Shown here: in pieces, positions 7,045 to 13,442 of the stretch
How the letters are laid out: the number at the start of each line of letters is the position of its first letter
Numbering within the stretch: position 1 is the first letter of the stretch
Source of the DNA: CCY15215 sp039194995
GTDB taxonomy: Bacteria; Cyanobacteriota; Cyanobacteriia; Cyanobacteriales; Spirulinaceae
DNA: 18,361 nucleotides
Reading direction: 5' to 3'
Assembly (NCBI GenBank): GCA_039194995.1
Contig: JBCCVR010000156.1
Span: 1-18,361, forward strand
The notes under the pieces: model-generated
Seen by the model: only the letters and a program-made list of their open reading frames with translations
What the model was told of the DNA's origin: nothing
The model's database searches: none
Translations under genes and position numbers: made by a program

Positions 7045-7128
7045 GTGGAACACGCATCTTGCTTGTTTCTCTTTTCACTAAACACGGGCAAGTGGTCACT
7101 GAGCCTGTCGAAGTGATGCCCGTTCCAC
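7045..7128. repeat. Nested palindromic repeat between convergent genes
   Basis: The outermost arms are GTGGAAC (7045-7051) and GTTCCAC (7122-7128). Inside, ACGGGCA (7084-7090) pairs with TGCCCGT (7117-7123). Within that, TCACT (7096-7100) pairs with AGTGA (7112-7116) around GAGCCTGTCGA. The CACTGAGCCTGTCGAAGTG core is, to my knowledge, a palindromic repeat found scattered in many bacterial genomes. The GTGGAACxxGCATCTTGC part resembles a repeat common in cyanobacteria. This looks like one repeat inserted into another. It lies between the convergent 3' ends and could terminate transcription both ways. Confidence 0.7.
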
Positions 7129-7142
7129 AGTAAGATAGAATT

Positions 7143-8033
7143 TTAGAGGAGAAGTTCTAAACTAATCCCCACGCGACTATCTTTTTCCCCTCGGGAATTT
7201 TGCTGCTGAATATCGGTTGAAAGGCGAATGTGGGGAGTTAGCGCATAACCAATAGAAAATGTGGTAATTCCTACTTCCTCGCTGCTACCGGGAGAAACAA
7301 AAGTTTGGGAAAACGAAATATCTCCCGCCCCCCGACTTGATGCTAAAATTGCCTTAATTCCCACATTAATTCCCTCAGTCTGAAAACCATTCGTTGTAAT
7401 ATTGCGATAGCCGACAACGGGTGCAATATTAAAAGAAGTTCCCAACGGTAGAATGTAGTAGCGTAAATCTCCTCCCCACGTTTCGCGATCGCCCTCAAAA
7501 GTACCTTGATACTCGCCACTAACCGTTAAACCCGTTTCTCCTAAAAATAAATCTTCGATCCCGATATTCCACCCTCCTCGATGATTGGTTGAAGGAAAAT
7601 GAGAGTATCCCAAGCGAATTCGAGAGCGAAAAACGGGATCGTTGCGAATATCTTCTAACACATCGGGAATCTCTTCTAACCAGCGTTGTAAAACCGGACT
7701 ATCCTCGATAATTTGGGGATCTAGATCTAAATCTTCGACTACAGAAGGCGTTAATTCTGTCTGTTGCGAAACCCACTCGCGATCGCTATTCTTTTCTAAC
7801 CCTTCAATTGTCATTTCTACTTCGGGAAAACTCATATTTGCAACCGTTGGGGCGATCTCCGGAATGTCAATCTCATCAATTATTGATAAATCGACTGCTA
7901 AATCTGTTCTCGAACCCGTTACAATAGGAGGAAGCTGTGCCTTGACCGGATTGCTCGCTAATGCCTGACTGCCCAAAAGTCCCAAACCGAGAGAGGTTGC
8001 TTTAAGAAGAGAAGAAGGGTTTAAATTTGGCAT
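7143..8033 (-). CDS. Exported beta-rich envelope protein of unknown function
   Basis: The 296-residue protein begins with a short basic-poor N-terminus, a hydrophobic core (LLKATSLGLGLLGSQALA, about 9-26) and Ala-x-Ala-like cleavage options after residue 26 or 32, so it is probably exported by Sec. The middle is acidic and low in structure (PEIAPTVANMSFPEVEMTIEG, PSVVEDLDLDPQIIEDS). The C-terminal half (about 138-296) alternates polar and hydrophobic residues in strands such as GGWNIGIEDLFL, GLTVSGEYQGTF, SFNIAPVVGYRNI, TFSIGYALT and SRVGISLELLL. This pattern resembles a small outer-membrane beta-barrel. The last residue is leucine rather than the usual aromatic. I do not recognise a named family. 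It is divergent from the caspase-like lipoprotein with only 40 bases between start codons, so their promoters must overlap. Confidence 0.7.
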   Translation of the reverse strand: MPNLNPSSLLKATSLGLGLLGSQALASNPVKAQLPPIVTGSRTDLAVDLSIIDEIDIPEIAPTVANMSFPEVEMTIEGLEKNSDREWVSQQTELTPSVVEDLDLDPQIIEDSPVLQRWLEEIPDVLEDIRNDPVFRSRIRLGYSHFPSTNHRGGWNIGIEDLFLGETGLTVSGEYQGTFEGDRETWGGDLRYYILPLGTSFNIAPVVGYRNITTNGFQTEGINVGIKAILASSRGAGDISFSQTFVSPGSSEEVGITTFSIGYALTPHIRLSTDIQQQNSRGEKDSRVGISLELLL

Positions 8034-8073
8034 AAATGAGTCAATCCATTCAACGAGTTTCTAGTATATCGTA

Positions 8074-9300
8074 ATGAAGAAAAGTTCCCTTTTTGGTCGA
8101 TTTTTTGCCCTCGCAGTTCTCGCGATCGCGGGATGTTCGAGTTCTGCGGCTAAGGATTCTTTGGCTGAGATGTTCGATCCGTCTGCATCAGAGTGCAACT
8201 CACCTCCTCGTTTTTTAGTGTTTGCAGGGGGAGGATCGCCGCGAAATAATGAAATTGCCCTCGAAAAAAATGTTCTCTACTTTCAACGAACCCTGCGAGA
8301 ACTCGGTTACAATCCGTCAGATGCCGATGTTTTTTTCGCCAATGGCATTACTGGCGAAGCAACGGTACGCTATATTAACGAACAACGATTGCAACAGTTT
8401 AAAGTCCCTCAAATTCCTCATTTAATCGGCGCTTCGACTTTATTAAATTTTCAACAGTGGATGCAGGAACACGGGGCGCGGGAACAGCGCGATCGCGCCA
8501 GCAAAAAGCCTCTATTCTTCTATTTTACCGGACACGGAATCCCGAATGAGATTTTACTTTGGGGTGGCAATAATTTGACCGTCAGAAACTTTTCTCGCCA
8601 ACTGGATCTCCTACCTACCAATACTCCTGTTGCCACCGTCATGGCGCAATGTTTTGCCGGAACGTTTGCCGATTTTATTTATCAAGATGGCGATCGCACA
8701 AAATCGCTTTCGCCCCAAATGCGATGCGGTTTTTTCGCCACCATTCGCACCCGTCCCTCTGTCGGTTGTACCCCCGAGGTAGACGAATCGGATTATAAAG
8801 ATTATAGTTCGAGTTTCTTTGCCGGATTAAGCGGGCGATCGCGCACGGGAGAACCCGTTGATTCTGCCGATTATAACCAAGATGGCATCGTTTCTTATAG
8901 CGAGGCACATGCCTTTTCTAAGATAGATATGCAAACAATGGATATGCCGATTTCTACCTTAGAAACATGGTTGCAAGAGCAAATGAACAACCGAGAAAAA
9001 AGCAAGGTTGTCAACCAAAAAATTGTTGATATTCTGCCCACCGCACGCCCCGAACAAGAACGAGTTGTCAACTTTATTGTTCGTCGTTTTAACTTCAACC
9101 CGCAACAATCTTTTCGTCAAAATCTGCGTCGCCTCCCTCAAGATTTACGGCAAAATGATGAAATAACGATCGCCTATTTAATGCGCCTGAGAATGGAATT
9201 ACTCAATATTGCCCAAGAAAAAGCCGTGCGAGAAAGTGACAACGAAACCGCGATCGCTATTCTCAATCGCTTATTAAGATGCGAACAAGGTTCTTGGTGA
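8074..9300 (+). CDS. Caspase-like (clan CD / C13-type) lipoprotein with EF-hand
   Basis: A 408-residue protein with a lipoprotein signal. MKKSSLFGRF is followed by ALAVLAIAGC, giving lipid attachment at Cys21. Residues 46-250 look like a caspase-hemoglobinase fold. RFLVFAGGG is the first strand, PLFFYFTGHGIPNE carries the catalytic His154 in GHG, and VATVMAQCFAGTFADF carries the catalytic Cys193 in the QCFAG context typical of clan CD peptidases. Following this is a canonical twelve-residue EF-hand loop, DYNQDGIVSYSE (266-277), with Asp/Asn/Asp at positions 1, 3 and 5, Gly at 6 and Glu at 12. This suggests calcium binding. The C-terminus (about 300-408) is charged and helical. The likely site of action is the periplasmic face of a membrane. 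The substrate is unknown and activity is inferred. It could be a C13-like peptidase rather than an orthocaspase. Confidence 0.82.
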   Translation: MKKSSLFGRFFALAVLAIAGCSSSAAKDSLAEMFDPSASECNSPPRFLVFAGGGSPRNNEIALEKNVLYFQRTLRELGYNPSDADVFFANGITGEATVRYINEQRLQQFKVPQIPHLIGASTLLNFQQWMQEHGAREQRDRASKKPLFFYFTGHGIPNEILLWGGNNLTVRNFSRQLDLLPTNTPVATVMAQCFAGTFADFIYQDGDRTKSLSPQMRCGFFATIRTRPSVGCTPEVDESDYKDYSSSFFAGLSGRSRTGEPVDSADYNQDGIVSYSEAHAFSKIDMQTMDMPISTLETWLQEQMNNREKSKVVNQKIVDILPTARPEQERVVNFIVRRFNFNPQQSFRQNLRRLPQDLRQNDEITIAYLMRLRMELLNIAQEKAVRESDNETAIAILNRLLRCEQGSW

Positions 9301-9329
9301 AGAAAAGCAGGAGGGGAGATCCTCCCTAA

Positions 9330-9348
9330 CCCCCCTTACTAAGGGGGG
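9330..9348. repeat. CCCCCCTTA inverted repeat
   Basis: CCCCCCTTA (9330-9338) and TAAGGGGGG (9340-9348) form a nine-base perfect inverted repeat around a single C, preceded by AGGAGGGGAGATCCTCCCT, which is itself self-complementary. Such C-run/G-run palindromes are scattered through many cyanobacterial genomes as intergenic repeats. It follows the caspase-like gene by 30 bases and may shape the 3' end of its mRNA. No T-run follows. Confidence 0.7.
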
Positions 9349-9366
9349 AAAAGAAGGAAAGATCGC

Positions 9367-9393
9367 CAATAACCAATAACTAAGAACTAATAA
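9367..9393. repeat. Degenerate heptanucleotide repeat before the AEC gene
   Basis: CCAATAA occurs twice in tandem, followed by imperfect units CTAAGAA and CTAATAA. It looks like a decayed STRR array similar in style to the CAGTTAT array at 6056. It ends one base before the AEC start codon, leaving no recognisable ribosome-binding site. Confidence 0.6.
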
Positions 9394-9394
9394 C

Positions 9395-10315
9395 ATGTCC
9401 GAATTATTGGGTCTCTACTTTAAATTAGTCAGTGGTGTTTTGGTGGGTTGGATTTTGGGAAAAATTTTACCCTCTAAAATTCCGAAAGCGATCGGTGTTT
9501 TCTTATTTTGGATTGGAGTTCCCACGGGGATGGTTATTTTTCTGCGTCGTGCGGATCTATCTGGGGGAATTTGGCTTGCACCTTTACTAGCTTGGTTGGC
9601 AACTTCTTGTGGGGCAATTTTAGCCCAAATCTGGATTCAACTGAAAACCCCCGAGTGGAAACAAGCCACCCGAGGAAGTTTTATTTTTGCTTCGATGTTC
9701 GGCAATACTGGCTACCTCGGTTATCCCATTATTTTAGCATTAACCGGAGATCAATATTTTGGTTGGGCGGTGTTTTACGACCTATTTGGGACGACATTGG
9801 GAGCCTATGGTTTTGGGGGGATTTTTGCCGCTTTTTTTAGCGAAAATCGCGGGGCGATCGCGCTGAAAAATTTACTCTTATCGGCGATCGCCAAGCCAAT
9901 TTGGTGGGCATTTCTCTTCAGTTTGTGGTTTCGGCAAATTACACTTCCCCAACCTGTCGAAATAACTTTAGTGCGAATTGGTTGGTGCATTATTGCCCTT
10001 TCTCTCACCTTAATCGGCATGCGTTTGAGTCAACTGCAACCTTGGAAACAATGGCGATCGGTTTCTGCGGGTTTAATTGTAAAAATGCTCTGCGTTCCTC
10101 TTATTTTTGGCATTATTTTGGGATTCTTGGGATTTTCGGAAAGTTTGCAACTCGTTCTCGTTCTCCAGATTGCCATGCCTCCAGCTTTTGCAACCTTAGT
10201 CATTGCAGAAACCTACGATTTAGATCGAGAAATTGCCGTTAGTTCCATTGCGATCGGTTCTCTCTCTTTATTGTTAACGTTACCGCTTTGGATTTTTCTA
10301 TTCGGTAATGGGTAG
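9395..10315 (+). CDS. AEC family (auxin efflux carrier-like) transporter
   Basis: A 306-residue membrane protein with about ten hydrophobic segments in the 5+5 arrangement of the AEC/BART superfamily. Family-typical regions include the N-terminal LVSGVLVGWILGKILP. The central helix FIFASMFGNTGYLGYPIILALTG (about 97-119) contains the conserved GNxGxxG/P kink where the two halves cross. A second such segment is LQIAMPPAFATLVIAETYDLD (about 257-277). Bacterial AEC proteins export or exchange small organic anions such as malate or other metabolites. The substrate here cannot be deduced. It ends 4 bases from the stop codon of the convergent glycosyltransferase, with no room for a terminator. Confidence 0.9.
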   Translation: MSELLGLYFKLVSGVLVGWILGKILPSKIPKAIGVFLFWIGVPTGMVIFLRRADLSGGIWLAPLLAWLATSCGAILAQIWIQLKTPEWKQATRGSFIFASMFGNTGYLGYPIILALTGDQYFGWAVFYDLFGTTLGAYGFGGIFAAFFSENRGAIALKNLLLSAIAKPIWWAFLFSLWFRQITLPQPVEITLVRIGWCIIALSLTLIGMRLSQLQPWKQWRSVSAGLIVKMLCVPLIFGIILGFLGFSESLQLVLVLQIAMPPAFATLVIAETYDLDREIAVSSIAIGSLSLLLTLPLWIFLFGNG

Positions 10316-10319
10316 TCAA

Positions 10320-11300
10320 TTATTGATTTTTGATTTTCTTTTGAGAAGAGAGTTTCCACAAATAAAAAGGGCTAACAATCGTACTGCGGAGAAATTCCAT
10401 TTCGCAGGCAGTAATAATATCTTTGTCTAAAAGCTGGCGGTTTTTGATGAAATAAACCAATGCTTTGCGAAGGTCATTGACCCATCCCAACGGAAAGAAA
10501 ATCGGTTTTTGCCACGCTTGATAGCGAAGCATGCGAATATGATGTCGCGCTAAACCCGTACTTTTCACCAAATATAGTAAATATTCATCGGTCATGCGAT
10601 CGCGAGAAATTTGATGCGCCAATTCCATCGTGGGATTATACCAAATTTCCCAGCCGGAATTTTGAATTTGAATAATCGCCTCAAGGTCTTCGCTATTGAG
10701 AATGGATTGTTGGGAACGACCGCTTAAAAACGGGCGATCGGGAACGTTTTCCAACCATGCTTCCCGTCGCACCACCAAACCCGCAGAAGGAGGCAACATC
10801 TTCATTTGCGGTTGATAAATATGCGGCAGATCGCCTCGTTCCACGATCGCGAAAAAACTGGCAATTCGATGAAAATTTTCCGGGGGTTCGATTTCGTAAT
10901 CGCCGTGAATTTGACTGCCATAAGCCCCCGCCCGGGGGTGTTCTTCGGCAAAAAGGCAAGCCGATCGCACCCAATTTAAAGCCGGAATCGTATCGTCATC
11001 GAGAAAACCCACCAATTTCCCCCGTGCCTCTTGAATGGCTCGAATTCGGGCAAAAGCTGCACCCTGTTGGGTTTCCACGCAGTAGCGAATGGGAACGCGA
11101 TCGCTAAAATTCGTATTTTGATAGCCTCGCACCACCTCATCGAGATTATCCGTACTGTTGTTATCCACCACTAACAGTTCCCAAGCAATATTCTCCGTCT
11201 CGATTTGTTCTTGGAGGCGATCGAGAACGGCAGGCAAACGCATTGCGCCGTTATAGGTGGGAATTGCTATGGTGATCTCGAATTCGCGAGGCTGGCTCAT
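10320..11300 (-). CDS. hpsE: HpsE-like GT2 glycosyltransferase (hormogonium polysaccharide)
   Basis: A 326-residue GT-A enzyme. TIAIPTYNGAMRLPAVLDRL (10-29) is the nucleotide-binding opening, VVDNNSTD (44-51) binds the uracil/ribose, and LDDD (100-103) is the DxD metal site. The acceptor region contains AGAYGSQIHGDYEIEPPENF (124-143) and MLPPSAGLVVRREAWL (168-183), with the SEDLE motif (203-207) holding the catalytic base. The combination GSQIHGD-x-E-x-EPPENF plus the C-terminal LISPFYLW-like ending is what I recognise as HpsE, required for the secreted polysaccharide used by gliding hormogonia. Its presence supports a filamentous motile host. The rest of the hps cluster is not visible here. 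The ATG at 11300 has GAGAA just upstream. It is convergent with the AEC transporter and divergent from selO. Confidence 0.85.
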   Translation of the reverse strand: MSQPREFEITIAIPTYNGAMRLPAVLDRLQEQIETENIAWELLVVDNNSTDNLDEVVRGYQNTNFSDRVPIRYCVETQQGAAFARIRAIQEARGKLVGFLDDDTIPALNWVRSACLFAEEHPRAGAYGSQIHGDYEIEPPENFHRIASFFAIVERGDLPHIYQPQMKMLPPSAGLVVRREAWLENVPDRPFLSGRSQQSILNSEDLEAIIQIQNSGWEIWYNPTMELAHQISRDRMTDEYLLYLVKSTGLARHHIRMLRYQAWQKPIFFPLGWVNDLRKALVYFIKNRQLLDKDIITACEMEFLRSTIVSPFYLWKLSSQKKIKNQ

Positions 11301-11494
11301 TTCTCAAATACTCGATCGCTATATTTCCCCCAAACTAGCAAGAAATTGAGAATGTGGGAATGGCAAAATCAATCGAAAACGACCCCGATCGCAGAGAAAA
11401 TGTTTTCTTGGACAGATCGCACGCTTTTCCCTCTGTACAATATGTGTAGAGATTGAAACCTTTGTCTCTCAGTTCATCTGCCGATCGCTCGAAC

Positions 11495-12937
11495 ATGACC
11501 AATCCTTTCCAGACTTTATCCTATGAGTCAGCCTTAGAGTCCCTAGGGAATGAATTTTTCGATCTCGTGCGACCTGCGACATTTCCTCAACATATTCTTC
11601 ACTTTCGCAATGACGATCTTCTCCCCGTGTTAGGTTTGAAACCGGATCGAGTCAGCGATCGGCACTTCATTGAGTTCTTTGGCCGGTTTCAAGGGCAGCA
11701 ATCTTGTTTAGCTTTACGCTACCACGGCCATCAATTCGGTCAATATAATCCCTACCTTGGTGACGGTCGGGGGTTTCTTTACGGTCAAATACGCGGCATT
11801 GACGGCCATCTCTACGATTTTGGCACCAAAGGCTCGGGCACGACTCCCCATTCTCACGCGAAAGATGGTCGCTTAAGTCTCAAAGGTGCAGTCCGTGAAG
11901 TTTTAGCCGGGGAAATCCTCCATTATCTCGGCGTACCTACCTCTCGTAGTTTAAGTTTGATTGAAACTGGGGAAGACCTAGAAAGAGATGACGAACCATC
12001 ACCCGCGCGATCGGCTGTAATGATTCGTCAGAGTCGTTCTCATATTCGTTTTGGCACCTTTGAACGCTTAGATTATTACGATCGCCCGGATCTGGTCAAG
12101 GTTCTCCTCGATTTCGCGATCGCTTGTTACTATCCAGAACTCTGGAAAAAACCCAATCCCTATCCTTTGTTTTATGCAGAGTTAGTTAAACGAGTAGCTC
12201 AATTGGTTGGTCGCTGGATGGCCATTGGCTTTTGTCACGGGGTACTTAACACAGATAATATGTCAATTGTTGGGGAGGGATTTGATTATGGCCCTTACGC
12301 ATTCATCGAGACTTACAATCCTTACTTTACTGCGGCATCCTTCGATCGCTTGGGTCGATACAGCTATCGCAATCAACCCAGTGCTTGCCGTTGGAATCTG
12401 GAAATGTTACAGCGACCGTTATCCGCAGTCATGCCGTTGTCTGAGATGGCAGCCATTTTAGAGTCTTTCTCCGAGTTTTATACTCGGGCTTACAATCAAA
12501 CGCTCTTGAAAAAGTTAGGATTTCCGACCTTAGACCCGAGTTTGTCTCAAGACTTAATCGGCACGACGTTAGAATTATTACTGATTGCTAAGATTAACTA
12601 TCATCAATTTTTTGCTACCCTCGAACAGAAATTTTCCTGGGATTGGTATCGCGATCCGGCGAATATCCTACAGGATCTCAGTCATTTAAGTTCCGGCGAA
12701 CAACAATCAATTTTAGAAAATTGGTGCGCGCTCTATCATTGGATTTTAGGGCGGTATCCCATTGAGGAGATGGATCGAATCAAACAACAATTACGGCGGT
12801 GTAATCCCACAGTTCCCGTCGTTAATTCTGCCCTCGAAACAATCTGGGAAGCGATCGAACGGGAAAATGATTGGCAACCCTTTAGAGATTTCCTGCAAGA
12901 GTTACGCAATACAGAGTTAACTCATTCTGTATATTAA
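11495..12937 (+). CDS. selO: Protein adenylyltransferase SelO (YdiU/UPF0061)
   Basis: A 480-residue pseudokinase-fold enzyme that transfers AMP from ATP to protein Ser/Thr/Tyr hydroxyls. In other organisms it acts in oxidative-stress responses. Family signatures are continuous. ALRYHGHQFGQYNPYLGDGR (73-92) and FGTKGSGTTPHSHAKDGRLSLKG (109-131) contain Lys112, which contacts the nucleotide. Glu135 is in VREVLAGE. GFCHGVLNTDNMS (245-257) is the catalytic-loop equivalent, and FDYGP (263-267) provides the metal-binding Asp264. The start is the ATG at 11495. An in-frame TTG 42 bases upstream would add a low-complexity extension not expected for the family. A weak -10-like TACAAT lies at 11436-11441. 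The C-terminus lacks the Cys-rich end seen in some SelO proteins. Confidence 0.94.
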   Translation: MTNPFQTLSYESALESLGNEFFDLVRPATFPQHILHFRNDDLLPVLGLKPDRVSDRHFIEFFGRFQGQQSCLALRYHGHQFGQYNPYLGDGRGFLYGQIRGIDGHLYDFGTKGSGTTPHSHAKDGRLSLKGAVREVLAGEILHYLGVPTSRSLSLIETGEDLERDDEPSPARSAVMIRQSRSHIRFGTFERLDYYDRPDLVKVLLDFAIACYYPELWKKPNPYPLFYAELVKRVAQLVGRWMAIGFCHGVLNTDNMSIVGEGFDYGPYAFIETYNPYFTAASFDRLGRYSYRNQPSACRWNLEMLQRPLSAVMPLSEMAAILESFSEFYTRAYNQTLLKKLGFPTLDPSLSQDLIGTTLELLLIAKINYHQFFATLEQKFSWDWYRDPANILQDLSHLSSGEQQSILENWCALYHWILGRYPIEEMDRIKQQLRRCNPTVPVVNSALETIWEAIERENDWQPFRDFLQELRNTELTHSVY

Positions 12938-12947
12938 ATAATTAAGG

Positions 12948-13190
12948 ATTCGCCCCTCGGATGCAGCAAGAGTAGCATTGAGCGAAGCGACCAACATCTA
13001 CGATCGTGGCTTGGCCACTTTTTGAGTAGAGCAAGGATACATCGTTAGTATGGTCAATCCGGCGCGAATTAAGGGCTACGCTCAGAGTCAACTGGGTCGC
13101 ACAAAAACGAGCGCGCCGATGCAGCCTTGATTGCACGTTTTTGCCGTGACCTCAAGCCTAACCCTTGTGTAAGATTGGTAATTGCCACTT
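12948..13190 (+). pseudogene. Decayed IS110-family transposase fragment
   Basis: Translated text matches the N-terminal DEDD domain of IS110-type transposases in pieces. VALSEATNIYDRGLATF (12972-13022) carries the catalytic Glu of the E-A-T-x-x-Y motif. Following an in-frame TGA at 13023, GYIVSMVNPARIKGYAQSQL and GRTKTSA continue. The frame then shifts, and DAALIARFCRDLKP (about 13119-13160) resumes in another frame with the next catalytic Asp. IS110 proteins normally exceed 300 residues. The start, the C-terminal serine-containing domain and the ends of the element are gone, so the remnant is inactive. This explains the gap after selO. The short minus-strand frame across it is a shadow. Confidence 0.82.
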
Positions 13191-13442
13191 GCGTAAACTC
13201 ATGTATTTCCCCGCTTTGCCTACCCCACAGATTTCTTTTTCTTAGGGTCTTGCCTTTTTGCCCACAACACAGTATTTACTTTTTGGCCCATTGCCTTTTC
13301 GAGAAAAGCTAAAGATTTACCGAGATCGGTATTGAGAATTGTTGCAAGACCTTGAAATACTTTACCCAAACTCTCTCGCAAGATTCAAAGGGGTAAAAAC
13401 TGGGTAAAATAGCGGAAGTAATACTCAAACAAATCACCGAAA
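13191..13442 (+). promoter_or_regulatory. Leader of the MscS gene with inverted and direct repeats
   Basis: No gene is visible in these 250 bases. Near the MscS start, TTTACCCA (13361-13368) is inverted as TGGGTAAA (13401-13408), and GGGTAAAA is directly repeated at 13391-13398 and 13402-13409. TAAAAT at 13405-13410 could serve as a -10 about 33 bases before the start codon, placing the repeats where an operator would lie. No good -35 is present. The part before 13360 is T-rich and may be further eroded insertion-sequence DNA. Confidence 0.35.

Noticed and set aside
11453..11494. TTG start 42 bases upstream for selO
   Set aside because: The extra residues are serine-rich and unlike the family. 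The ATG at 11495 gives the expected N-terminus.
12942..13136. 64-codon minus-strand frame after selO
   Set aside because: The plus strand here shows IS110 transposase remnants, so the antisense frame is incidental.
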